64,000 nt of DNA from Streptomyces sp. NBC_01669 (GTDB lineage: Bacteria; Actinomycetota; Actinomycetes; Streptomycetales; Streptomycetaceae). Shown piece after piece: positions 21,631 through 31,354 of the stretch. The DNA lies in the NCBI RefSeq assembly GCF_026339735.1, contig NZ_JAPEQG010000001.1, forward strand, positions 496,001 through 560,000, in the 5' to 3' direction. Numbering within the stretch: the first letter of the stretch is position 1; each line of letters opens with the position of its first letter. The notes beneath the pieces are model-generated. The model was given only the letters and a program-made list of their open reading frames with translations. It had not been told where the DNA came from and did not search any database. A program made the position numbers and the translations under genes.

Positions 21631-21818
21631 CTCGCGGCCCCACATGGGGAAAGGGTGGCGCGGTGGCGCACCCGTTTCCCTGCCCCGGCAGGACCAATCC
21701 GGGCAGGCCCGCCCGTCCCGTGAGGTCAGGGCGTCCGCAGGGCCGGCTGAGAGCCTGCGTCGGACGGCGTAGCGTGAAAGGCGGAGAGCTGCTGTGTCGA
21801 GACACGAATGGATCTCCG

Positions 21819-23639
21819 ATGGATGCTGTCCGCTCCGGATCATCGACGGTGTGTGGTGTACGCCCGATCCCGCAGCGCTGGGCCGGCCGGCACACGTTCC
21901 TCCGTCTCACGACGGCGATGTTCGACGCCACCGACGACCGTGAGGTGGTGTGGGCGGCCATGGCGGCGATCGCCGTCACCGGGCCGTTCGCGGCAGAAGC
22001 GGCCTATGCAGCTCACCACGGCGTCGCGCAGCGGTGTCGCCGGTGTTCCACGGCCGGCCCCGGTCATTCCCCGCCGGGCATCGTGGCGGTGAACGCCACG
22101 GCGGCCGAGCCCGCCGTGACGGACGACGAACCGACAGCCGCCGACGGCGTCGACCGATGGATCGCTGCGCTGGAGGGCCGCAGCGGGCGCTGGGACGACC
22201 AGGACGGCCATTGCCTGTGGGCATTGGCGCTGCGCCACCGCGATCGATGTCTCGGCTACCTCGTCGTTCGCATACTGGACACTCCCTCGGCCGAGGAGAC
22301 CGCCGACGCCGAACTGCTCGCCCGGCAGGCCGCAGCCGCACTCGCGGGACTGGGCCGGCCCTGGGAGAAGCCCGCCCGCGCCGAGAAGGAACAGTGGCCG
22401 ACTGCGGAGGAACCCGGACCGGGGGTCGATCTCAGCGCCACCGTGTCCGCCCTTTCGTACCAGAACGCCTTTCACCGAGCCCTCACCCGTGTAGGGGCGT
22501 CCGGCAAGGGTGAACAGGGGATGCTCCGGGCCCTGCACGATCACACGGGATTCTCCGCACTGACCGAGGACCCCTTCGGCAATCTGCGGGCGTGGGCAGG
22601 CCCCGGCCGCGACGGATCGCGCCCCGGATCGGCGAACCGGCCCCGGGACGAGTTGCTGCGGCAGGTGCGGCGCCGGCAGGGCGCCGTCCGCGACCGGGAC
22701 CGACTGGTCGTCCCCATCGAGGCGGCGGGCGACCTGCTCGGACTGGTCGCCCTGGTGGATCCCGACCGGCGGGCGGGGAAGCTGGACACCGCGGCGCTGG
22801 AGGAGACGGGCCTGGCCCTGGCCCCCGAGCTCTCCCACGAGCGCGCTCTCGCCGAGCTGGAGCCGAGGCTGCGCCACGACCTGGTCGAAAGGCTGATCTC
22901 CGGTGAGGCGACCGACGGCGTGTTCGTCCATGCGGCCGCCCTCGGTCACGACCTTCACGGGCCGCACCGCATCGCCGTGCTGCAGTGGGACGGAGCAGCG
23001 GAGGAGGTGACGCTGGACGACGCCGTCGCGCGGGCGGCCGAGCGCCTGGGACTGGATGTGCTCATCGGTGCCCGCGGGACCACCACCGTCGTCCTGGTGG
23101 CGGGTCCCGATCCCGGGGATGCCTTGTACCGAGCCGTGGCGCAGGACCTCGGCACGGCGACCGGGGCCGTCGGCATCGGCAGCCGCTGCGACCTCTTCAC
23201 CGATCTGCCGCACTCCTACGACGGGGCCGTCCGTGCTCTCACCGTACGGCGCAGATCTCCGGAACCGCACGGCAGCACCAGCTTCGAGGACATCGGCATC
23301 TGCCGCATGATGGGAACCGGGGACGGCGAACGGGAGACCGACCGTTTCGTCAGGGAATGGCTCGGAGCTCTTCTGGAGTACGACGCCCGACACCACACCG
23401 ACTTGGTCACCACGCTCTCGCGCTACCTGGAGAGCGGCGGCAGCTACGACACCACCGCCGACGTTCTCCAGATCCACCGAAGCACCGTGCGCTACCGTCT
23501 CCGGCGCATCCGCGAGATCACCGACCACGATCTCAGCGATGTCGAGACCCGGCTCAACCTGCACGTGGCCACTCGCATCCGCAACGTTCTCGGCAAACCA
23601 GGAACGGCACGAACATCGCCTCGTTCGACATCCCTTTGA
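21819..23639 (+). CDS. PucR/CdaR-type transcriptional regulator with GAF-like sensor
   Basis: A regulator of about 606 residues. The N-terminal half looks like a GAF-type sensory region (residues about 30-330, including DRLVVPIEAAGDLLGLVALVDPDR). A GGDEF-like central part follows, and the C-terminus is the PucR helix-turn-helix (HTH_30), with TLSRYLESGGSYDTTADVLQIHRSTVRYRLRR split over about residues 530-565. The reading frame runs far upstream across the intergenic region; the ATG at 21819 is the first sensible start but has only a weak GGAT box, so a later ATG at 21918 is possible. It is divergent from the dnaK operon and the likeliest local regulator of it. Confidence 0.8.
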   Translation: MDAVRSGSSTVCGVRPIPQRWAGRHTFLRLTTAMFDATDDREVVWAAMAAIAVTGPFAAEAAYAAHHGVAQRCRRCSTAGPGHSPPGIVAVNATAAEPAVTDDEPTAADGVDRWIAALEGRSGRWDDQDGHCLWALALRHRDRCLGYLVVRILDTPSAEETADAELLARQAAAALAGLGRPWEKPARAEKEQWPTAEEPGPGVDLSATVSALSYQNAFHRALTRVGASGKGEQGMLRALHDHTGFSALTEDPFGNLRAWAGPGRDGSRPGSANRPRDELLRQVRRRQGAVRDRDRLVVPIEAAGDLLGLVALVDPDRRAGKLDTAALEETGLALAPELSHERALAELEPRLRHDLVERLISGEATDGVFVHAAALGHDLHGPHRIAVLQWDGAAEEVTLDDAVARAAERLGLDVLIGARGTTTVVLVAGPDPGDALYRAVAQDLGTATGAVGIGSRCDLFTDLPHSYDGAVRALTVRRRSPEPHGSTSFEDIGICRMMGTGDGERETDRFVREWLGALLEYDARHHTDLVTTLSRYLESGGSYDTTADVLQIHRSTVRYRLRRIREITDHDLSDVETRLNLHVATRIRNVLGKPGTARTSPRSTSL

Positions 23640-24127
23640 CTGCCCTCAGGTGCGAGGGGCACCAATCTGCCGTCGCTTGTCGGTGTGGTGCCGCGTCGTG
23701 TCCGCTCCGGAGCCCGCCCCACGTCACAGACGTTCCGGAGCCGATGCTTCTGCGGCTCGTCTCCGGCTGTGATCAGGGGGAACGAGCCGCAGATGTGCGA
23801 GCGACGTCGCAGGCAGCCGCCTGTCGCGCGTCCGGATCGGTGCCGCAGCAGACCGAGCGGTTGACGCCGTTCTCGATGCTGCGCGACCCCGGTCGTGGCG
23901 CGCTACAACGCGATGTCCGGGCCCGGCGAGTTCTTCCAACCACAGCACGGGCGGCCGACGGAAGGTGTTGCTGTGCCGCACGACCGCCCACGGCCGTGCG
24001 CCGTCCAGCTGAAGTCCCTTACCCGGCAAGGCCGGTGTCGGCCATCATCGGTTCCCGAAATTCCGCAGCTCAACCCGCGGGCAGCTCCGCGGCAACGACG
24101 ATCACACCTCAGTATGATCGCCTGCTT
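23640..24127. other. 488-bp stretch without a recognisable gene
   Basis: It lies between the PucR-type gene and the SUMF1-like gene. Several short frames are open on both strands, as expected at high GC, but none shows a domain, a ribosome binding site or consistent codon use. No long hairpin or promoter consensus stands out. It must hold the promoter of the next gene and may contain a decayed gene. Confidence 0.4.
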
Positions 24128-24802
24128 ATGGACATGAACGCAGGAATCGAGTTGATCGCCGTTCCGCCGGGGCGGGTGACGCTGTCGGACCGGCGAACGC
24201 AGCGGCGCTGGTCGACCGAGCTCGCGCCCTATCGGTTGGCGGCGTTCCCGATCACTCAGGCGCACTATGCGCAGGTCACCGGTCAGCGCCCGAGCAGCGC
24301 GCAAGGCGACCGGTTGCCCGTCGAAGGCGTGTCCTGGTGGGACGCGGTCCGATTCTGCAACGCCCTTTCCGAGCAAGAGGGGTTGGCAGCCGCCTATCGC
24401 CTCCGCACTGACGTCGAGGGCATCGATTGGGACGCAACTGCCGACGGGTACCGGCTGCCGACCGAGGCCGAGTGGGAACACGCATGTCGTGCCGGTACGG
24501 CCGACGCGCGGTACGGGCAGCTCGACGAGATCGCCTGGCACCGCGGCAACTCCCGCGAGCGGATTCACGACGTGGGTGGCAAGCAGCCCAACGCGTGGGG
24601 CATGTACGACATGTTGGGCAACGTGTGGGAGTGGTGCTGGGACATCTACGATGCCGAGGTCTACGGCAGCTATCGGGTCCTACGTGGCGGTGGCTGGTTC
24701 GACGAGCACTGGAGCTGCCGGGCCTCGGTGCGGCGCCGCAGCCACCCGACCTTCCGGATCGACGACGTAGGATTCCGCATCGCGCGTTCCGTGCTGCGCT
24801 GA
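24128..24802 (+). CDS. SUMF1/formylglycine-generating-enzyme fold protein
   Basis: A 224-residue protein made of one SUMF1 (FGE-sulfatase) domain. Hallmarks are PVEGVSWWDAVRFCNALS, YRLPTEAEWEHACRAG, YDMLGNVWEWCWD and RVLRGGGWFDEHWSCRASVR. In true formylglycine-generating enzymes two cysteines near this last motif bind copper and carry out the oxidation. Here only one of them remains (the C in WSCRAS); the first position is Asp/Glu-rich. It is therefore more likely a non-catalytic or differently acting member, as seen in ergothioneine-type or effector-linked SUMF1 proteins. No sulfatase gene is nearby. The start ATG is assigned from the first Met of the conserved N-terminus; no clear ribosome binding site is seen. 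Confidence 0.8.
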   Translation: MDMNAGIELIAVPPGRVTLSDRRTQRRWSTELAPYRLAAFPITQAHYAQVTGQRPSSAQGDRLPVEGVSWWDAVRFCNALSEQEGLAAAYRLRTDVEGIDWDATADGYRLPTEAEWEHACRAGTADARYGQLDEIAWHRGNSRERIHDVGGKQPNAWGMYDMLGNVWEWCWDIYDAEVYGSYRVLRGGGWFDEHWSCRASVRRRSHPTFRIDDVGFRIARSVLR

Positions 24803-25066
24803 CGTGCGTCATGTGCAGCGACTGCTTCGCCCGCAGGACCGGCACAGTGGTGCATCGACGCCGATCCATGCGGTAGGCCGCCTGCTGTGTCCGGCCGAGG
24901 ACGTGGGCGCGGCTGCGGCCGCCTGGACCGGGCCGCGCAGACCCGAGGACCGGCTCGACCGCACAGCCCTGACCTCCCCCGGCATCTCCGCGGCGGTGAA
25001 CCGGCTCGGGATGCCGACACCGTCGCACGCCTCCTGTCAAGGGAGTACGTGCCACTTGGCGGAGGT

Positions 25067-26815
25067 TCAACTGCCCGAGTCGGTACCGACGGCGTTGCGC
25101 CAGACGGTCACGTCCAGAGTCATGTATGTGCTGGGCGAGCCCTCGGCCGAGAAGCCCTGGACCGTCAACAGACCCATGTGTCCCGTACCTGTGGTGACGC
25201 AGACCTGCCGCCCCTTCGAGAGCTTGTTCAGATAGAGGTTCTTGGTGAACCGGGTGTCCGCGCGGCAGGCAGCGAGCGATCCCTCCTGCCCCGGATCGAG
25301 CAGCACCAGGTTCCCGTCCTGGGTTTCCGCGTCGAGGTATCCGCCGGTGTCGTAGGAGAGTTCGTACCCGCCGTCCTCGCCCTCCTGGGGCCGGACGTCG
25401 TCGTCCCCGAGCGTCAGGTGGTAGCCGGCTGTGAGGTTGATGCCCTTGTAGACGGCGGGCTTCGGGTCGGGCTTCGGGGCGGGCTTCGGATCGGCCGTCC
25501 GGTCCCCGCTGTCCGTCTGCTCACCCTTCGACGGTCCGCTGCCCTGCGTCTCCTGCCCCTCGTTCTTGAGCAGGAGGTACGCCGCGCCGCCACCCCCGAT
25601 ACCGAAGACCAGCGCGGCGGCGAGGGCGATGACCGCGCCCCGCTTGCCCGCCCGCTTCGGCGGCCGGGCCGCCGGGTGCATGGAGGGTCCGGGGTATACC
25701 TGCGCGTGCGTCGGCACCTGGGTAGGGGCGTAGGCGTAGGCGTAGGCCTGCGCCCGGACAGGCGTGGCGTACTGCTGAGGGGCCGGCTGCCGGGCGGGCG
25801 GTCCGTAACCCGGGGGCGGGGTGGCCGGCGTGGTGGGCGAGTAGGCGGCGGACGGCAGGGAGGCCGGCGGCGGCGGGGTCTGGACCGGGGCGGGGGCCGC
25901 CGTACGCACGGTGATGTCGGCGGCGACCGCGCCCGGCAGCCAGTGCTCGGGACGGCGCAGCACCGTCTCCGCGTTCGCGGACTGGCAGAGCGCGATGACC
26001 TCGGTGATCGACGGCCTGGCCTCGGGGTCCTTGGCGAGGCAGCGGGTGACCAGCTCGGTCAGTCGTTCCGGGACGGCGGTGAGGTCGGGCTCCTCGTGGA
26101 CGATCCGGTAGAGCACGCCGTGCGAGGTCCCCTCGCCGAAGGCGGGCGTTCCCGTTGCCGCGTACGCCGCGACCTGGCCGAGCGCGAAGATGTCGGTGGC
26201 CGAGGTCACCCTGCGCCCCGCGGCCTGCTCGGGGGCCATGAACGAGGGGGTGCCGATGGTCACGCCGCTGCCGGTGAGGGAGGTCGCGTCGGCGGCGTAG
26301 GCGATACCGAAGTCGATGACGCGCGGCCCGTCCGCGGCGAGCAACACATTGGACGGCTTGAGATCGCGGTGCACGATGCCCGCGCCGTGGATGACGTGCA
26401 GGGCCTCGGCCATGCCGGCGATCAGCAGCAGTACCGTCTCGACAGGCAGCGCCCCATGCGCGACGACCGCATCGGCGAGCGACGGGCCCGGTACGTACGC
26501 GGTGGCCAGCCAGGGCTGCGCACCGTCGGTGTCGGCGTCGATCACGGGCGCGGTGAACAAGCCCTGCACCCGCTGCGCAGACTGGACCTCCTGGGCGAAC
26601 CGTCGCCGGAACTCGGGGTCCTCCCCGAATTCGGGGCGGATCACCTTGATCGCCACCGGCCGCCCGCCGGGCGTGTACGACAGATACACCTTGCCCATGC
26701 CGCCCGCGCCGAGCTTGGCGGCCAGCCGGTATCCGGCGATGGTGGTCGGGTCGTCTCCCCCGAGCGGCTGGAAAACCTGAGAGGAACTGCTCCGGTCCTG
26801 CTGCTGACCACTCAT
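25067..26815 (-). CDS. Membrane Ser/Thr protein kinase (PknB-like)
   Basis: A 582-residue Hanks-type kinase. The catalytic domain (about 28-290) has the Gly loop GAGGMG at 36-41, Lys57 in AIKVI, HRD at 149-151 and DFG at 168-170, with APEQ in the activation segment, so it should be active. A Pro/Ala/Gln/Tyr-rich juxtamembrane linker (about 300-400) leads to one transmembrane helix (AVIALAAALVFGIGGGGAAYLLL). The extracellular part of about 170 residues has two Cys and no PASTA repeat; it resembles the unnamed sensor domain found in many Streptomyces kinases. The frame extends 71 codons further up, but the ATG at 26815 with GGGGAGA in front is the likely start. Confidence 0.92.
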   Translation of the reverse strand: MSGQQQDRSSSSQVFQPLGGDDPTTIAGYRLAAKLGAGGMGKVYLSYTPGGRPVAIKVIRPEFGEDPEFRRRFAQEVQSAQRVQGLFTAPVIDADTDGAQPWLATAYVPGPSLADAVVAHGALPVETVLLLIAGMAEALHVIHGAGIVHRDLKPSNVLLAADGPRVIDFGIAYAADATSLTGSGVTIGTPSFMAPEQAAGRRVTSATDIFALGQVAAYAATGTPAFGEGTSHGVLYRIVHEEPDLTAVPERLTELVTRCLAKDPEARPSITEVIALCQSANAETVLRRPEHWLPGAVAADITVRTAAPAPVQTPPPPASLPSAAYSPTTPATPPPGYGPPARQPAPQQYATPVRAQAYAYAYAPTQVPTHAQVYPGPSMHPAARPPKRAGKRGAVIALAAALVFGIGGGGAAYLLLKNEGQETQGSGPSKGEQTDSGDRTADPKPAPKPDPKPAVYKGINLTAGYHLTLGDDDVRPQEGEDGGYELSYDTGGYLDAETQDGNLVLLDPGQEGSLAACRADTRFTKNLYLNKLSKGRQVCVTTGTGHMGLLTVQGFSAEGSPSTYMTLDVTVWRNAVGTDSGS

Positions 26816-27136
26816 CAGCCTAGGTCTCCCCCACGGATAGTCACTGTCGAACGGCACCCTATCGAAGGACGAGCCGTCTCCGCCTGCCGCGGGGGATGAA
26901 GTGGCCGCCGTCGGGTGCGCGGTGCTCCGACGCTTCCACCGCGGCAGCCCGGCGCCGAGCAGGGCTGCGGCCCGGGCCGGGGAGGTCGGCACACCCCCCG
27001 GAACACTGCAGGGGCAGGCGACGGCCACTCGACCCGGCTTTGTGCGTTCTCTCGGAACCGGCCAACAGCTACCACCTGGAATGCTTCAATGACCCTCGTC
27101 GGGGCGGTACTTGATCGGCGGGGGGCTGGCGCGGAG
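26816..27136. other. Divergent intergenic region, kinase and DUF2871 genes
   Basis: These 321 bp separate two diverging genes. Open frames here are extensions of the neighbours. No operator-like palindrome or consensus promoter is obvious. An in-frame ATG at 27089 is an alternative start for the downstream membrane protein. Confidence 0.4.
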
Positions 27137-27586
27137 ATGCGGAAGTCGTACATAGCGGCACACATCTACATGATTCTGGGAGTGATCTCCGGCCTGTTCC
27201 ACCGGGAGTTCACCAAGACCCACGACTTTCGGGGCGACACGCAACTGGCACTCATGCACACCCACTTGCTCGCCCTGGGCATGCTGGGCTTCCTCATCGT
27301 CCTCGCCCTCGACAAGCAGTTCCAGCTGTCCGGGACGAAACTCTTCACCGCGTTCTTCTGGTTCTACAACGCGGGCATCGCGATCACCGTCACCATGATG
27401 GGCGTCCACGGCACCGAGACAGTGCTCGGCAAACATGTCCCCGAGGCCGTGCCATGGATCGCCGGCCTGGGCCACACTCTGCTCACGGTTGGGCTCATCC
27501 TGCTGTTCGTCCTGCTCGGCAAGCGTCTCGACAAGGCCACCACGACAGGGATCACGGAGCCGGAGCCAGCGAAGACCTCGACCTGA
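27137..27586 (+). CDS. DUF2871 family membrane protein
   Basis: A 149-residue protein with four predicted membrane helices: SYIAAHIYMILGVISGLF, HTHLLALGMLGFLIVLAL, FTAFFWFYNAGIAITVTMM, and HTLLTVGLILLFVLLG. Conserved His residues in HREF, HTHLLALG and GHTLL are spaced so that they could bind heme or metal, as in heme-copper oxidase subunit I-like folds, but this is only inference. The function of DUF2871 is unknown. The MRKSYIAAH start is chosen because the family begins there; the ribosome binding site is weak (GGAG abuts the ATG). Confidence 0.8.
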   Translation: MRKSYIAAHIYMILGVISGLFHREFTKTHDFRGDTQLALMHTHLLALGMLGFLIVLALDKQFQLSGTKLFTAFFWFYNAGIAITVTMMGVHGTETVLGKHVPEAVPWIAGLGHTLLTVGLILLFVLLGKRLDKATTTGITEPEPAKTST

Positions 27587-27922
27587 GCCGTCGAGGCCGG
27601 GGAGACCCTCGTGAAGGCCCTCGCACGCGAGATACGAGGTAGCGGACGAGACCGGGGTGGCGCCTCCGCCACGTTCGGCAAATCCCTGGCAGCACCACCT
27701 CGACTGCCTCAAGGGGAACCGGGTGCCCGGAGAGTTCTCGGCCGACGACCTGATCACAGGAGCCGCGCAGGTCCGCCTGGACGGGTCCCGGAGTCCACAG
27801 GCCGATGAAAGCGGTAGTCCGCCTGGACGGGTCCCGGAGTCCACAGGCCGATGAAAGCGGTAGAAAGCAGGCGTAGGCTGGCCGAAACGCCGATACACCG
27901 CAAGGGGCGACGGAGGCGGCGC
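27587..27922. other. 336-bp region upstream of gltD, no gene
   Basis: The stretch between the DUF2871 stop and the gltD start carries a 46-bp tandem duplication (27771-27862) and no convincing coding sequence. Short frames seen here owe their Met codons to the repeat. It presumably holds the gltD promoter and leader. Confidence 0.5.
27771..27862. repeat. Perfect 46-bp tandem duplication upstream of gltD
   Basis: The unit that starts GTCCGCCTGGACGGGTCCCG occurs twice head to tail (27771-27816 and 27817-27862) with no mismatch, ending 60 bp before the gltD start codon. Perfect identity points to a recent duplication, possibly variable between strains. Each copy contains an ATGAAAGCGG segment that could act as a false start. 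Confidence 0.9.
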
Positions 27923-29431
27923 ATGACCGACCCTTTCGGCTTCCTCAAAGTTCCCCGCCGGCCCGCCCCGGCACGCCCCGTCGATGAACGGCTGAGCGAC
28001 TGGGACGAGGTCTACGCGGGCCAGCCATGCCTTCCGCTCGTGTCCGAGCAAGCAGGACGCTGCATGGACTGCGGCATACCGTTCTGCCACCACGGCTGCC
28101 CGCTGGGAAACCTCATCCCCGAATGGAACGCCTACGCGGCACGGGCCGACTGGCGGGCCGCCGCCGAGCGACTGCACGCAACGAACAACTTCCCGGAGTT
28201 CACCGGGCGGCTGTGTCCGGCGCCGTGCGAGGACGCGTGCGTGCTCACCATCAATGCCGATCCAGTGACGATCAAGAACGTCGAACAGGCGATCGCCGAC
28301 CAGATCTGGGCGCGCGGGTACGCGACACCGCAACCGCCCGAGCGGCTCAGCGGGAAGACCGTCGCCGTCATCGGCTCCGGACCCGCCGGACTGGCGGCAG
28401 CGCAACAGCTCACCCGCATCGGTCACACCGTCGTCGTCTACGAGCGGGCGGACCGCATCGGCGGCCTGCTGCGCTACGGGATCCCCGCGTTCAAGATGGA
28501 GAAGCACCATCTGAACTGCCGCATCGAGCAGATGCGGGCCGAGGGAACCAAGTTCCGCACGGGTATGGACGTCGGCAGCGATCTCGACGCCACCGAGCTC
28601 AGAAGACGCCATGACGCGGTGGTCGTTGCCATAGGAGCCAGGGGACAACGTGATCTGCCCGTCCCCGGTCGCGAGCTGGACGGCATTCATCAGGCCATGG
28701 ACTACCTGACCCTCGCGAACCGGGTGAGGGAGGGTGACTATGTCTCGCCTCCCGTCACCGCCGAGGGCAAGCACGTCGTGATCATCGGCGGCGGGGACAC
28801 CGGCTCGGACTGTCTCGGCACCGCCCTGCGCCAGGGCGCGAGCTCCGTGGTGCAGCTGGATATCAATCCGGAGCCCGGCGAGACCCGGCGGGACACCGAG
28901 CCGTGGCCCACATATCCGAAGGTATATCGGATCTCCCATGCCCATGAGGAGGCCCGGGGGCGGAAAGGCGCGGATCCGAGAGTCTTCGCCTCCGCCACCC
29001 TCCGTTTCGAAGGGGACAGGGCCGGCCACGTGTGCGGACTGCGCCTGGCGAAGGTGGAACCCGTCGTCAGAAGGCCACGGCCGGGCACCGAGCACCTGAT
29101 CCCGGCGGACCTGGTCCTGCTGGCCCTCGGCTTCTACGGTCCCGAACGGGGCACCGGTCTCATGAAGCAGCTCGGGCTCACCCTGGACGACCGGGGGAAC
29201 TTCGCCCGGAATTCCGCCTTCACGGCCGAGACGGTCGAGCAGGCCGAGCGGACGGTCCCCACCAGGACGGACGGGGTCTTCATCGCCGGTGACGCAGGAC
29301 GTGGCCAGTCCCTTGTGGTGTGGGCCATCGCGGAGGGTCGGTCCGCCGCAGCCGCGACTGACCGGTACCTGAGTGGCTCCACCGTGCTGCCGGCCCCCAT
29401 CGCGCCGGAGGACAGGCCTCTGGCGGCATGA
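27923..29431 (+). CDS. gltD: Glutamate synthase small subunit-like oxidoreductase
   Basis: A 502-residue NADPH-dependent FeS flavoprotein. The N-terminal region has the Cys-rich cluster motifs [14 protein letters not shown] and CPAPCEDAC. The FAD motif [13 protein letters not shown] and NADPH motif [14 protein letters not shown] follow in order. In glutamate synthase this subunit takes electrons from NADPH and feeds them to GltB, which makes glutamate from glutamine and 2-oxoglutarate. No gltB lies next door, so this is an orphan copy, either working with a distant GltB or as an electron donor in another system. The ATG at 27923 follows CGGAGG and matches the family start; the frame is open 24 codons further up. 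Confidence 0.93.
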   Translation: MTDPFGFLKVPRRPAPARPVDERLSDWDEVYAGQPCLPLVSEQAGRCMDCGIPFCHHGCPLGNLIPEWNAYAARADWRAAAERLHATNNFPEFTGRLCPAPCEDACVLTINADPVTIKNVEQAIADQIWARGYATPQPPERLSGKTVAVIGSGPAGLAAAQQLTRIGHTVVVYERADRIGGLLRYGIPAFKMEKHHLNCRIEQMRAEGTKFRTGMDVGSDLDATELRRRHDAVVVAIGARGQRDLPVPGRELDGIHQAMDYLTLANRVREGDYVSPPVTAEGKHVVIIGGGDTGSDCLGTALRQGASSVVQLDINPEPGETRRDTEPWPTYPKVYRISHAHEEARGRKGADPRVFASATLRFEGDRAGHVCGLRLAKVEPVVRRPRPGTEHLIPADLVLLALGFYGPERGTGLMKQLGLTLDDRGNFARNSAFTAETVEQAERTVPTRTDGVFIAGDAGRGQSLVVWAIAEGRSAAAATDRYLSGSTVLPAPIAPEDRPLAA

Positions 29432-29446
29432 GCGCCTCCGGCGTGG

Positions 29447-29464
29447 CCGTGCCGGTCGGCACGG
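29447..29464. terminator. Short hairpin between convergent gltD and helicase genes
   Basis: CCGTGCCG-GT-CGGCACGG is a perfect 8-bp inverted repeat 15 bp after the gltD stop, between two convergent genes. No T-run follows. It is a plausible actinobacterial terminator. Confidence 0.45.
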
Positions 29465-29569
29465 AACGCGGCTCGGGGCCGGCCGGAACGCCTCGATGTT
29501 CCGCCGATTCTGCACGCGCATTCAGCCGGTCGTTGTCCGCCGTCCGTCCGCTCCCCGGTCCCGGAGCCG

Positions 29570-30985
29570 TTACGAGCCGCGGCGCACCCGTGCGGCTTTG
29601 CGGGCCTCGGCCATCTTGCGGGCCTCGCCTCCGCGGCGGGACCCGCCGGCGGTGCGCCCGGACTCACCCCGGGCCGTGCCCATGCCACGGAACGGGGCGT
29701 GGCCGCCGGCGGGACGTGCCGCGGCAGGACCACCGTCGAGAGGAAGGCCGGACGGGGCACGGGCACCGGTGATCCGGCTCAGTTCCGCCTCGCCCGAGCG
29801 CACCTTGGTGATCTTCGGCGCAATGCCGGCGTCGGCCATCAGTCGGCTCATGTCGCGGCGCTGATTCGAGAGGACCAGGGTGACGACGCTGCCGGATTCA
29901 CCGGCACGGGCGGTGCGCCCGGCCCGGTGCAGATAGTCCTTGTGGTCGCTGGGCGGATCGACGTTGACCACCAGGTCGAGGTCATCCACGTGCAGGCCCC
30001 GGGCGGCGACATTAGTGGCCACGAGAGCGGTGACCTGACCGTTCTTGAACTGTGCGAGGGTGCGCGTGCGCTGGGGCTGGGACTTGCCGCTGTGCAGCGC
30101 GGCGGCGCGGACACCGCTGGCCCGCAGGTGCTTGGTCAACTGGTCGACCGCGTGCTTGGTGTCCAGGAACAGGAGCACCCGTCCGTCCCGGGCCGCGATC
30201 TCGGTCGTGACGGCGTACCGGTCGGCGCCGTGGACGGTCAGTACATGGTGTTCCATCGTCGTGACCGCTCCTGCCGACGGGTCGACCGAGTGGACCACCG
30301 GGTCGTGGAGGTAGCGGCGGACCAGGAGGTCGACGTCGCGGTCCAGGGTGGCGGAGAACAGCATCCGCTGGCCGTCGGGGCGCACCTGGTCGAGCAGTTC
30401 GGTGACCTGGGGCAGGAAGCCCATGTCACACATCTGGTCGGCCTCGTCCAGGACGGTGATGCGCACCCGGTCCAGGCGACAGTCCTTGCGCTCGATGAGG
30501 TCGTGCAGGCGTCCGGGAGTCGCGACGACGACCTCGGCCCCGGCCCGCAGTTCGCCGGCCTGCCTGCCGATCGAAATGCCGCCGACCACCGTGGCCATCC
30601 GCAGTTTCAGTTCCCGGGCGTACGGGGTGAGCGCCTCGCCGACCTGCTGGGCCAGCTCCCGGGTCGGTACGAGGATCAGTCCGAGCGGCCGCTTCGGCTC
30701 CGCACGCCGGCCCGCGATCCGCGTGAGCAGAGCCAGACCGAAAGCGAGGGTCTTGCCCGATCCGGTGCGGCCCCGGCCCAGGACGTCCCGGCCCGCGAGG
30801 GAATTGGGCAGCGTGGCCGCCTGGATCGGGAACGGGTGGTTCACGCCGAGCCCGGTGAGCGTCTTCAGCAGGGCGGGCGGAAGATCCAGATCGGCGAACG
30901 ACGCGGCCGCCGGCAGGGCCGGGGTGATCGTCTCCGCCAGGGCGGACTCGTCCTGCGGGGTGTCCGTGCGAGCTGGGTGCTTCAT
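29570..30985 (-). CDS. DEAD-box ATP-dependent RNA helicase
   Basis: A 471-residue RNA helicase of the RhlE/DeaD group. All motifs are present in order: the Q-motif region ([10 protein letters not shown]), motif [17 protein letters not shown], motif II DEAD (VLDEADQM), motif III SAT, and motif [12 protein letters not shown]. The C-terminal tail is basic and Gly/Arg-rich, typical for RNA contact. It unwinds short RNA duplexes, usually for ribosome assembly or mRNA decay in the cold. The ATG at 30985 has GAGGAAGG in front; the frame is open 106 codons upstream, but that part has no homology features. Confidence 0.93.
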   Translation of the reverse strand: MKHPARTDTPQDESALAETITPALPAAASFADLDLPPALLKTLTGLGVNHPFPIQAATLPNSLAGRDVLGRGRTGSGKTLAFGLALLTRIAGRRAEPKRPLGLILVPTRELAQQVGEALTPYARELKLRMATVVGGISIGRQAGELRAGAEVVVATPGRLHDLIERKDCRLDRVRITVLDEADQMCDMGFLPQVTELLDQVRPDGQRMLFSATLDRDVDLLVRRYLHDPVVHSVDPSAGAVTTMEHHVLTVHGADRYAVTTEIAARDGRVLLFLDTKHAVDQLTKHLRASGVRAAALHSGKSQPQRTRTLAQFKNGQVTALVATNVAARGLHVDDLDLVVNVDPPSDHKDYLHRAGRTARAGESGSVVTLVLSNQRRDMSRLMADAGIAPKITKVRSGEAELSRITGARAPSGLPLDGGPAAARPAGGHAPFRGMGTARGESGRTAGGSRRGGEARKMAEARKAARVRRGS

Positions 30986-31354
30986 GGCGAGCCTTCCTCG
31001 ATGTGCGGCACGTATCGAGGAATTCCCGGCAGGCGCAGAAGCCGGCAAACCGCAAGAACGGGCAAATGAAGATGATGGGATCCGAGCAACGGTAGCAGCC
31101 CGGCCCACCGCGAGCGCGCCACCTCGATCAGCCGTCGGCGGACCGGCGCGACGTGGGGAATGACGACGGATCCGAGCCGTTGCACGGGCCGGGCGCACTC
31201 GCGCGCCCCGGCCGCCTGCTCGACGCCGCCACGCAGGGCTTCCGCGTGTGGCGGGCAGCGCGCCCGGGATGACCGCTCCGCCGGTCGTCGCTGACGTCGC
31301 CACCGGTAGACCCCTGTCCGGCCGATCTTCGCGGTCCCGCGACGTCCGGAGGAC
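30986..31354. other. 369-bp stretch between helicase and padR genes
   Basis: Both flanking genes are on the minus strand, so this holds the end of the padR transcript and the promoter and leader of the helicase. I see no gene here. Cold-induced helicases often have long leaders, which would fit, but no cold-box motif is recognisable. Confidence 0.4.

Noticed and set aside
21572..21818. Search for HAIR (CTTGAGT-N7-ACTCAAG) or CIRCE upstream of dnaK
   Set aside because: Neither was found by eye, so HspR or HrcA control is not claimed.
23640..24127. A possible transposase remnant upstream of the SUMF1-like gene
   Set aside because: Some minus-strand frames gave suggestive Arg/Trp-rich stretches, but no transposase motif or inverted repeat could be shown.
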